DNA of 64,000 nt from contig NC_049982.1 in NCBI RefSeq assembly GCF_000003815.2, positions 14,285,704 through 14,349,703 of the forward strand, written 5' to 3'. This document shows positions 11,001-20,748 of this stretch, piece by piece. How positions within the stretch are numbered: the first letter of the stretch is position 1; each line of letters starts with the position of its first letter. The translations under genes were made by a program, and so were the position numbers. The notes under the pieces are model-generated. The model had not been told where the DNA came from. It did no database searches and saw nothing but the letters and a program-made list of their open reading frames with translations. The stretch comes from Branchiostoma floridae (taxonomy: Eukaryota > Chordata > Leptocardii > Amphioxiformes > Branchiostomatidae).

Positions 11001-14000
11001 TTGGCAACCTTGTCAAGGCAAAGGTTGAAAGGTAACTAAACAGTGCACATTTTGAAGAGCAATGCAAGTTTATGAGTCGTCTACATGTAGCTGGTGTGTT
11101 CTGGTGTGGTATCTTTCATATAAAATCAATGAATGACTGTTAATGTCCTCTGACTTGTGAGGCATGTAGGTTGGCCCAGCAGTCTTGGTCAGCAGCCATC
11201 CTCTTTTTTATGTCCCCCTAGCTCCAGTGTAGGTACCTACGATTAAAAGCTATCAACTGTGCTGCCGTCTGAGTCTGCAGGATTTTAGAGTTGCATATCA
11301 TTTATCATTGTCAACTGTAACTTAAATAAGATAATAGACAAGTGTCATTTCATTGTCGGCTGTACACTATGCAACAATGAGATAAATATCCTCTTCAATA
11401 GTGTACAACTTCCCCAGTTTTCGATATCCAGATAGCACAGAAAAAATTACATTCCTTATGCAATTAGATAAACCATGTATTTTGAGATTCATTGCCCTTA
11501 CATTTGCAACTGAATTAGGAAGCGAAAAGAAGTCGAACTTCTACATACTTCGTACTGTCTAGTATACCTTAGACTTTGTAGATGCAATAAGATACCACAT
11601 TCATACCTTGTATATCACTAATTGTACTTTATTGTCTTGGCCTGTATTTAAACATACAATAAAGGTCTTTTTTATTGAATTATTCCCTAACATTTGCGTA
11701 GGGACATGAATGATGGCCATCTGTGGTTCTCTGTGAAAGGACGCCCCGCCCGAAGCCCCTTCAGCCGTGTCCAGCGCCTGTCCTGCTGCCTGACACTCCT
11801 GTACAGCACCATGGTCACCAACATCATGTTCTTCGGACAAGGAGACAACTATGAATCGCCAGAAAAGATCACGATTGGGGGAACAGAGATTGATGTACCA
11901 ATCGATCTCCCCAAGGTAAGACAAATAGTTTCATGGAAATGGATATTGAATCCAGGAGACAAAATCTACTTCATGTACGAAATAGATTTTCTGTTTGATC
12001 TGAAGCCAGGATTGTATATGGTATATTTCACCGATTGGCCATAGCCCCAAATGAACAGTCAGATGATTCTGCCAAAAGCATATTATGGTGCCATATTTTC
12101 TTATTGCATTTTAGAAATAAATTCAAACATCTTTCCTAAATATTACATGACATGTATGTCAATACATTTTTTCAGCTGATGATCAGTTTGCAGAGTGCAG
12201 CAATCATCATACCGGTCAATCTTCTTATCGTCTTCTTCTTTAAGAATGCTCGGACAAAACCAGTAAAAGTGGTGGACACCAGGCAGCCTCGTATGTATAA
12301 TCTGGGAGAATTCTTAAGTAGGGAATACCCGTACAGCTTACCTATTGTTGCCACGAAGCAAAAGATGTGAATTTACTGTGAAATGGGTGCCAGAGGAAGA
12401 AAGGAGAGAAATGTCCAGACCATGCATGATGTTCAAAATGTAAATTTAGTGTAACACTATCTATAGCAGTGAAAAGTCTTAAAAAGAACAAAAACAGCCT
12501 TGGTACTTGAATTATTGATATGGTTTTCCTGGAACTATTGCATGGTGAAGCTTATATCATTGATAAATGCTATTAGCAAGCATAGTGGGAAAATTTACTT
12601 TTTTTTCCAGAAATATAAAGGTTGGACGTGGCAAGTCTAATGAAATGTGACCATGTGCCTGTGAATCTGGTGGGCGACATGAAATTTGAAGGATGTACAA
12701 AGTTTAGCTGGTTGAATAATTATTTAAAAGAGTTACACAGTCACACTGTGCAGTGGTGTGTTCTTTTCATTTCATGACTGAAGTTGTTTGAAAGTTACAT
12801 GACAAATGTTTGTACATGTAGTTTCTGCAGTGTTGGTGCAACAACTCAGGCCATCATCCACTAAAGGGCGGCCTTGGGAGCCAGCGTGGATAACCAGTCC
12901 CTCTGACGGTACTTTGGATGGTAGTGACCATGATGACACTACATGTACATCTAATGCTCCGGGCAAGCCCAAGAGTTCTTCCAACAAGAACAAAACTAAC
13001 AGCATCTCCAATGACCGGGAAAAATCAGTCCTTGAGTCTCTCTCCACCAGTTACAGAACCAAAGAGCCCATGCTGAATTACTCTCTAGGGCTTGAAAGAA
13101 CATATGCATTTAGGCCAAGGTGAGCAAACATTTAGTTGTGAATCCATCAATGATTGTGAGTTTCCATAAGCACATCCTAGAGTATCTGTGGTGGAGAGGT
13201 GTTGACAAAAAGGTGGATTGTAGATATTGAGCTTGTGCCTCTTTCCAAAAAATGTTATTTGTAATTACATGTAATATTTAAGTATGAGGTGTTCATGTAT
13301 GATTGTATCTTAAGTTTATAAACGCTTCTGTCATTGTATTCGTGATGTTATGTCAGTGGACTTTCACATTTGTTTCTGATCCAGAAACCATGGTTTGCTG
13401 ACAACTGCGAGGCAAGTTGTTGCCTCAAAATTTTCTTCGGAAAATAGCGCAACCAGTGACAGCTCTAGTGAACATTCTCAACCAAATCCCAAGGAAATCA
13501 CTGATCCAAAAGAAACCTTTGATCACACGAAAGACAACAGTTCCAAGGAAATCACTGATCCAAAAGAAAACTTTTATCACAAGAAAGACAACAGTTCCAA
13601 AGAAGAAGCTGATGCCAAAAAGGAGAAGGGTTTCTTGCCATGGTGGACACTATATATTGGCAAGTGTTTCAATTCTCTATTCAGTTCAAGCAATCACCCA
13701 CTATATTCATTGGCAATGTAGGTTGGCCTTGTCAAAGTTTGTCTTTGATGAGAAATAGTCTGGTGCATGGTAATGTAGATGTTACTGAATGTACCATGAC
13801 CATGTACAGTATTCATTTTGAGTACGTTATCTGCTTTGTTTTGAACTGTAATGGGCAATTTAACTTCCAAATATAGTTTCACTCACCAGTCTTACTATCC
13901 CAGTAGTTCACAAAGAGTTCACAATAATTCAACACCTTAAGACTGTACTGGTACCCCTTTTGTATTATACTCTTACTGTTAGCCTTCTCCATCTCTTAGT

Positions 14001-17000
14001 CTCTGAAGGCATTGTTTTGTCTGTGTAGCACATAAACCTGCCAGCAACTTTGTAAGAACTGACAGCTACATTAAGCTGCAAAACTATGTCTATCACAACA
14101 GGCTGGCTCCTGGTGTGGTCAGCTAGTTTTGTTGCGGCCTTCTTCACCGTCCTGTACACACTGTCATTTGGGAGGCTGAAAGCAGAGGCCTGGTGCATCG
14201 CCTTTGTCACATCCTTCCTGTCGGACCTCATCCTGGTTCAACCTGTCAAACTAGTTGTCGTGGCAGTGGTCTTTGCTATTTTTATAAAGGTAGGGATGGT
14301 GATGAATGAATGAATGTCTAGATAGCCTAGACAAACAATTAGATCCATAGACTTGTGCAATGGAATGTTGTCCACATCAAGCAGCTTTAAAGTTTATGAT
14401 ATATTTATAAGTTTGATCTTGAACATACACTTACATGTCACATCTGTTCTTGGTGCTGATTGGCCTGAATAGTATCTGTCCTTGGTGCTGATTGGCCTGC
14501 ACGGCATCTGTCCTTGGTGCTGATTGGCCTGCACGGCATCTGTCCTTGGTGCTGATTGGCCTGCACAGCATCTGTCCTTGGTGCTGATTGGGTTATACAT
14601 GTATAACCTTTGAATCTATTCTTTTGTCTGCTGTAGTCCCCCGTAATAGATGAAAACCCTGAACCCAGACCGCTTGAGGGAGATGAGGAATATATACAGT
14701 ACAAGAGAAAGCTGCAGGTGAGACACTGTAGCACAAAATACTCTGTACCAATTTTACCCCAAAATAAGATAATCAGCTTCTTATTTTTTACCTTAACTGA
14801 AATTTTCACCATCATCATCACTTAAGAGTTAACAGCATTATTAACCATTTTCTTTGCTACTCACCGATGAACTATTGATGCACACAGCATGTACAAGCAC
14901 ATAGTGACATATTATCTATCTCTTTATACAGCAGCCAAAGGTGATGTTGCCTCTGAATACAGCTGACCTGGCTGGGGACAGATCCAGGAAACTGGATGAC
15001 AAGAAACGACGTAGTGCAGTAAGAGAGGCAAGTCGTATCTTTACTGTTCTTCTCTTGCTCCTATTTCGAACAGCTCAGTGTAGCTGCAAAATGTGTTGTT
15101 AGGCAGAGACTCACTGCCGTTATAGATTTTCAGAATTGATGACCATTCTCTTTTTTAAGGTGTTGCAATGCTTCTCTACCTAGTGTTATGTAGCAGGATT
15201 GAATTTGTAAGTAAAATGCAGTGATTTAATAATAAGCTAGACACTGTCTTGTTTATTCTTTTATCTATCCATCCATCCATAATAATACTTAATATATATT
15301 TTTACATACATGTACATGCATACATACAGTGAGTGATACATACATACATTTATACACTTATCCATCCATTCATGTAAAGAAATAGTCATGATCTATTTGT
15401 TGACAGGTTTGCACCTTCATCATCTTTGCGTTGGTGGTGATGATGAATGTCTACAATGAAATCGACCCACTCGCCTTCTACATGAATGAATCAGTCAAAA
15501 ACTCACTACTTTATGAGACTGAAGAAATAACTTTTGATGAGGTAAGATGCACAGAGTTGTCTTTCATTAAAAATATGCATGTACACTCACTAGTTATAGT
15601 GTAATGAACATTTGAAGGTTATTCAAAGGTAGTTTGATAGCTTTTAAGTTTAAAAAAACTACTTTAAGTAAGTCTTAATGCCATATACAACAAATGCATT
15701 ACACACAGGTAGCAGACATAGAGTCCTTCTGGGTATGGCTACAGTCTGGTGTCCTCCCAACACTGTACTACAGCACATGGTACAACAACATGGCTGACCA
15801 GGAGTGGGCCATCATGGGTAACAAGAACTCTTGGCTCGTGGGGTCGCCAACATTACGGCAAGTCAGACTCGACTCTGGTAAGTCCAGCAGACGTCTCCTG
15901 AAATGACAAATACAGTTGATTACAATTCCTGCTGTTCAGTACAAATCTGGTGTGTCAAAGCCATGTAGTGATTTACTGTGTATGCAATATATACAAACAA
16001 ACAAACAAACATGCAAAGAGATCTGATTTTCCTATTGTTTAAAAAAAGAAACAAGCAGCAACTGTATTGAACCCCTTGGACTTTTATCCCAAGAAAATCA
16101 ATGGTCGCAAAGTAAGGTTAGATGACAAGAAAGGTTGTTGCAGAAATAATATCATCTAGCCATTATGATGGCTCAAATCCCTCACTCATATTAACAGCTG
16201 TGAGGTTGTACAGCATGTACATATGCAGATCAACCCAGCCTAACTATCAGCCTTTTCCTAGGGCTGTCATGCCAGGTCCCAACATTGATGCAGACGTACA
16301 CAACACGTTGTACCTTGAGCTTCTTGCCATTCTACATGGCTACATCCAATCATAGCGCCGGATGGCAAAACGTCACCATGTCAAATGATACAGCTGTCCA
16401 AGAGCAACAAAAGCCCTGGCTCTACACAGAAGCCACAGATGGTGTGTACATAATTTATACATGTATCAGTGTCATTTCATCTTTCCATATGCATTAAGAA
16501 ATTCTTTTCTTAAATTGTATCTTAATCATTTTTTTCAAAACCAAATAAAAACTTAAATCCCTCCTTTAAAAATTTTTTGGGAAAAAAAGGAATNNNNNNN
16601 NNNNNNNNNNNNNNNNNNNNNNNNNNNNNNNNNNNNNNNNNNNNNNNNNNNNNNNNNNNNNNNNNNNNNNNNNNNNNNNNNNNNNNNNNNNNNCACCTCA
16701 ATATTGGTTACAGAAAATGTGGTTAAGTTAATTAGTTGTGATATTCATACTTAATATGTGTTCTGTTGTGCTTGATATTAAGTAACACTACCGTTAATGT
16801 TAGTTAATAAACTTAGATAATCCTGGATAGGTGTTTGTCTGAGGACATTGCTGCCACGGCTGCAAGTCTGTGAGGTCTCTCTGAAGTGTTATGTAAACAG
16901 CATCTACTGCACAGCAAGACGTTGATGAAGATACAGGACACAATGTCGCATGTGCAGTAAGGCTCACCGAGTTCCACACCTCCAATAATCAACTGGTCAT

Positions 17001-20000
17001 ACCATGAGCATTCTGTCTAACCTTCATCAATGTATTGCTGTACAGTTGTAAATGCTTTATGTTGCCTCACAGACTTGCATGACACTGTCTTGGTTGCATT
17101 ATACTTAGTCTAGTAGTTAACATGCATTTGTAGCTAGCAACTGCTACAACTGTTTGCGGGTCCTAACATCGTCATTTGATGAAGATTTCTTAATTTCATT
17201 TTCAACCATTCCACACAGGTGGAAGTCATCCTGTACAACCCGAATGCCAACCTTTTCTCCGTGGTAACGTTTCTGGTGGAGTTTACCTACTACGGGAACG
17301 CCTACCCCTCAGTCGTGATCTCCACACTCCGCCTCTTCCAGACCTCCCAAATCCTCTTACTGGCCCTGAAGGGAGTCATGGTGCTGTTCCTCTTCATCTT
17401 CATGTACAAAGAAGGTGACTGAAATTGGTGTTTCCATAATTATGTGATTATGGCATGACAGTGAACTTAAAACCACCACGATCACTTCATTGTCTCCCTA
17501 CTACAAAATTAAATCACCCCAAACTTTTAACAGTACTAAGATACCTCAGTGTACTAAGATGCCCATTTGCTACATATTGCAGTAACTGTTACAGTAGCAA
17601 TTTTGTCTGATGGGAACACCCTACTGTGCTCTAAGGTTNNNNNNNNNNNNNNNNNNNNNNNNNNNNNNNNNNNNNNNNNNNNNNNNNNNNNNNNNNNNNN
17701 NNNNNNNNNNNNNNNNNNNNNNNNNNNNNNNNNNNNNNNNNNNNNNNNNNNNNNNNNNNNNNNNNNNNNNNNNNNNNNNNNNNNNNNNNNNNNNNNNNNN
17801 NNNNNNNNNNNNNNNNNNNNNNNNNNNNNNNNNNNNNNNNNNNNNNNNNNNNNNNNNNNNNNNNNNNNNNNNNNNNNNNNNNNNNNNNNNNNNNNNNNNN
17901 NNNNNNNNNNNNNNNNNNNNNNNNNNNNNNNNNNNNNNNNNNNNNNNNNNNNNNNNNNNNNNNNNNNNNNNNNNNNNNNNNNNNNNNNNNNNNNNNNNNN
18001 NNNNNNNNNNNNNNNNNNNNNNNNNNNNNNNNNNNNNNNNNNNNNNNNNNNNNNNNNNNNNNNNNNNNNNNNNNNNNNNNNNNNNNNNNNNNNNNNNNNN
18101 NNNNNNNNNNNNNNNNNNNNNNNNNNNNNNNNNNNNNNNNNNNNNNNNNNNNNNNNNNNNNNNNNNNNNNNNNNNNNNNNNNNNNNNNNNNNNNNNNNNN
18201 NNNNNNNNNNNNNNNNNNNNNNNNNNNNNNNNNNNNNNNNNNNNNNNNNNNNNNNNNNNNNNNNNNNNNNNNNNNNNNNNNNNNNNNNNNNNNNNNNNNN
18301 NNNNNNNNNNNNNNNNNNNNNNNNNNNNNNNNNNNNNNNNNNNNNNNNNNNNNNNNNNNNNNNNNNNNNNNNNNNNNNNNNNNNNNNNNNNNNNNNNNNN
18401 NNNNNNNNNNNNNNNNNNNNNNNNNNNNNNNNNNNNNNNNNNNNNNNNNNNNNNNNNNNNNNNNNNNNNNNNNNNNNNNNNNNNNNNNNNNNNNNNNNNN
18501 NNNNNNNNNNNNNNNNNNNNNNNNNNNNNNNNNNNNNNNNNNNNNNAGCACTGGTATCTTTACGAATCCCCTAAAAGCGTTTCACATAAATGTACATGTA
18601 TCATGAAATATGCTTGTCTCGACCAATTAGTAACATTTTTTTTTTTTTCAGGAAAGCTGCTCATGGTCCAACCAGTAGAGTACCTGTTGGAGGTGTGGAA
18701 CTGGGTGGAGCTGCTCGTCATCCTGGCCGGTTTCTCCACGCTGGGCGTGTACTTCCAGACCCAGTCCGTGATCGACCAGGTGAGCAAGCCCGGCGGCCAC
18801 ACCCAGTTCTCTGTGTACCGCCGTGCGGCCGGCTGGGTGGAGGTGTACACCTACGTGACGGCCGGCCTGATCTGCTGTGTCACCCTGAAGCTGGTTCGGC
18901 TGCTCAGGTTCAACAAGGTAACCATGAATCATCACATTGTGCACCTTTCGTAAGGGATTTCTAACCGATGAAATATTTTTAAAGCAAAATTGTTGCTATA
19001 GACATGCATGCATTTTAAGCATGCTGAGAATGACGCTATGGTGTATTTGAGATTTCTGCTTTAAACAGGTGACACTGTAAATCCGAAAAAGCACTCTAAA
19101 TCCGGAAAACTTGATTATAATGACAATCATAGTTTCAGAATTGTGATTTCAGAGAGTATTTTTCTAGCTAATATCAAACCTAATGTTTCTTGTTACACTA
19201 AGGTGGTGCAAGTCCTGTTCCTTACCATCAAAACATCCTTCAAGCCACTGGCTGCCTTCATGCTGATGGCTGGTATCGTCATGATGGCCTTTACCCAGGT
19301 AATGACCTCCGTGTACTTCCATAGTTATTGTAGCCTAAAGGCAGAGATTTGGATGTTCTTTATAACATTTCAATCCGTGCAATCAGTAATTTCTTGTGAT
19401 TGTGATAACCTGCCATTGGAAATCTTTTTGTCATGGACATGTATGTATCTGTCCACTACATGTGTATTCTTTTGTAGTAACCTGTACTTAACCTGGTGGG
19501 TATACATGTACAATAAAGGTCTTCATTCATTCATTTATTTATCCAGTATTGATTAGATGCTATGATGAATTTTAAACTGTTTCAAATCATGTGTAAACAA
19601 GGACTGGCACCATGTATTATCATGTTTGTGTTGTGTGTTGTTCAGCTGGGCAGCCTGCTGTTTGGCTCTAACTTGGAGACGTACAGCAGCATCGGCAGCA
19701 GTCTGGCCTCCATCTGCCTCATGACCATCGGCAGTTTTGACACGGCAGAGCTGACGGAAGTGTCATGGATCTATGGACCCATTTTCTTCTTCCTTTTCCA
19801 GGTGATGAGTCTTTCATAAAGTTTGTAGTCATTTGTGGATGCAATGTCAGTGCTATAAAAACTAAGAACAAATGATTACAATTAATGAGAACTGAGACTG
19901 GGTCATTCCCCATGACAAAGATGTGCTGGTAGACATTGAAAATTTGGGAGGTATGTACTGTAACTTTACAAAACAGTCATTAATTGAAGAAAATTGTTGT

Positions 20001-20668
20001 AACTGTATGCATACGTGACTGATGAACCTCTTCAATGATAATGATTACAAAGATTTGATACAGGCCGTGTTGCTTTGGTCACAATGTTTGTGCATTAAGA
20101 TATCCAAATGAAAACGTCATCCCTGGTGTTGCTTACATGTAAGACTTAAGTGATGTACTCAGATTGTATGCAAGCAATGTTGAAGTTCTACCGATGGTTG
20201 TGTTCACAAGCATTAGTTGTAGGTGATGAGGATTTAGTTTGATTACCTATTGGTGACAATATTCATTTGATGTATTGTAACATATTGTAACAAAAATTGT
20301 ATTTGATGTATTGTAACATGTGTGTCAGTTCCAGACTCTGCAGAACTAACTTTCACTGCATTTGACTGTATTTTTTGCAGGTGATCATGCAGTTTTTCTT
20401 GATGACCATGTTTATGGCCATTCTGATGGACACCTATGCAGATGTGGATGGAAACACAGAGACACAGAAGTTGAGGATGATGGCGTACATGCGGGAAGAA
20501 ATCATCACTAAAAAGAGGAAGATGCATCAGACTGTCAAGAAGGAAAGGAGACCCCAAGACATCAGCAGGTTGGAAATACGCCATGTAAACCTGCGAGTAG
20601 ATCTCAGTGTATACAGAAAAACCTTTGACCATACCAGCAATACCCTTGAGTATGGGGAAAATAACTAA
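8069..20668 (+). CDS. Polycystin-1-family protein, C-terminal half (PLAT plus channel region), 5' partial
   Basis: Exons: 8069-8176, 10118-10296, 10429-10494, 10924-11031, 11702-11915, 12176-12290, 12831-13119, 13385-13659, 14102-14289, 14637-14717, 14932-15027, 15407-15541, 15709-15877, 16262-16441, gap, 17219-17414, 18652-18917, 19203-19298, 19646-19801, 20381-20668 (TAA). Reading phase is consistent across every junction except the gap. About 1067 residues are visible. The order is a PLAT/LH2 domain (VVTLYTGFKGGSGTTAT, HVWHDNTGYSPEW), the linker FSRVQRLSCC typical of the family, several membrane segments, a Ser/Lys-rich cytoplasmic loop, LPWWTLYIGW, the extracellular polycystin domain (LPTLYYSTW, NSWLVGSPTLRQVR), six channel helices and a short basic tail. 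Family members are ciliary or sensory membrane proteins that pair with PKD2-type subunits. The linker resembles PKD1L2/PKDREJ, while the pore and last helix look PKD2-like. The N-terminal ectodomain is missing from the window, so the exact subfamily is open. Confidence 0.9.
8742..8848 (+). CDS. Putative first coding exon in left palindrome arm, unrecognised
   Basis: An ATG in good context (ACAATGG) opens 35 codons, MVEGEVHAPCHSGLL and onward, ending in GQHIDNYT just before the donor AC|GTAAGC. The region upstream has CRE and YY1-like promoter motifs. I do not recognise the protein, and no downstream exon was found before the N gap. It is identical base for base to 9653-9547 on the other strand. 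Confidence 0.25.
9054..9175. other. Assembly gap (122 N)
   Basis: Unsequenced bases in the loop of the palindrome. Long palindromes are hard to clone and assemble, so the true loop may be longer or shorter. Confidence 0.99.
9547..9653 (-). CDS. Putative first coding exon in right palindrome arm, unrecognised
   Basis: Mirror copy of 8742-8848 with the same ATG, 35 codons and the same GTAAGC donor; all 107 bases agree. The two copies point toward each other. A second frame running outward through each arm (complement of 9047-8784, and 9294-9611) is also open in both, with a few amino-acid differences, so which strand codes, if either, is unclear. Confidence 0.25.
13491..13598 (+). repeat. In-frame tandem duplication of 18 codons in polycystin loop
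   Basis: Two 54-bp copies (13491-13544 and 13545-13598) encode KEITDPKETFDHTKDNSS and KEITDPKENFYHKKDNSS. A degenerate start of a third follows (KEEAD). The repeat lies in the cytoplasmic Ser/Lys-rich loop just before LPWWTLY. It is likely a lineage- or allele-variable spacer rather than a folded domain. Confidence 0.9.
13660..14101 (+). other. GC-AG intron in the polycystin gene
   Basis: The exon ends ATATTG and the intron starts GCAAGTG, then ends CAACAG. Joining G to GC restores Gly in YIGWLL, the family pattern. The GT further in would add residues with no counterpart and break the phase. GCAAGT is the strong donor context expected of rare GC-AG introns. Confidence 0.8.
14442..14590. repeat. 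32-bp minisatellite, about 4.6 copies
   Basis: The unit starts ATCTGTCCTTGGTGCTGATT and continues GGCCTGCACGGC. Copies begin at 14442, 14474, 14506, 14538 and 14570, exactly 32 bp apart, with few substitutions; the first and last are the most diverged. It lies in the intron just before the 14637 exon. Confidence 0.95.
15028..15406 (+). other. Second GC-AG intron in the polycystin gene
   Basis: Exon end AGAGAG is followed by GCAAGTCG; the acceptor is TGACAG at 15406. Using it keeps VREVCTFIIF, where relatives have a VRE-type sequence just before the sixth membrane helix. A competing GTAAGA donor at 15019 is also in phase but would delete VRE. The intron includes simple ATCC/TACA repeats at about 15260-15370. 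Confidence 0.7.
16594..16693. other. Assembly gap (100 N); a polycystin exon is missing here or nearby
   Basis: The exon ending at 16441 leaves phase 1, but the next recognisable exon (17219) starts in phase 0 with VEVILYNPN. Relatives have about 40-50 residues between these points. The lost coding length must be 2 modulo 3. The neat 100-N size is a placeholder. Confidence 0.85.
16800..16985 (-). mobile_element. Possible non-LTR retrotransposon reverse transcriptase fragment
   Basis: On the minus strand an open stretch reads AVDAVYITLQRDLTDLQPW, ending in a stop after SKFIN. LQRDLTDLQ.W resembles the helix after the F-ADD catalytic box of jockey/CR1-type reverse transcriptases (LQ.DL..L..W). 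The catalytic aspartates are not visible, and frames appear shifted upstream, so it would be a dead fragment. It sits between the gap and the 17219 exon. Confidence 0.35.
17639..18546. other. Assembly gap (908 N) inside a polycystin intron
   Basis: The exons on each side (17219-17414 and 18652-18917) join in phase, giving MYKEG then KLLMVQPVEY, as expected in the family. No coding sequence therefore needs to be lost here. Confidence 0.95.
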
Positions 20669-20742
20669 AAAGTGGGTATCTCATTGGTATGGACTGCAAC
20701 TAGTTGGAATATTAGGGGGTTGGGGGTGGTCATGGAAACATG

Positions 20743-20748
20743 AATAAA
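20743..20748 (+). terminator. Polyadenylation signal of the polycystin gene
   Basis: AATAAA lies 75 bp after the TAA stop. It is the first such hexamer downstream, so a short 3' UTR is likely. Confidence 0.5.

Noticed and set aside
14442-14590. CRISPR array (32-bp regular repeats)
   Set aside because: Units are directly adjacent with no spacers, and the genome is eukaryotic.
15019-15027. GTAAGA as the donor of the 14932 exon
   Set aside because: It would remove VRE, which relatives keep before the helix. Retained only as a possible alternative site.
16800-16985. The missing polycystin exon, inverted by mis-assembly
   Set aside because: It lies on the opposite strand, ends in a stop, and lacks the family pattern; a retroelement fragment fits better.
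17567-18953. Frames of 306-447 codons across N runs
   Set aside because: They consist mostly of unknown bases; the only real coding part is the 18652-18917 exon. The same applies to the frames over 60748-61439.
18590-18964. Alternative-frame ORFs over the 18652-18917 exon, both strands
   Set aside because: GC-rich shadows; only the KLLMVQPVEYLLEVW frame matches the family and keeps phase.
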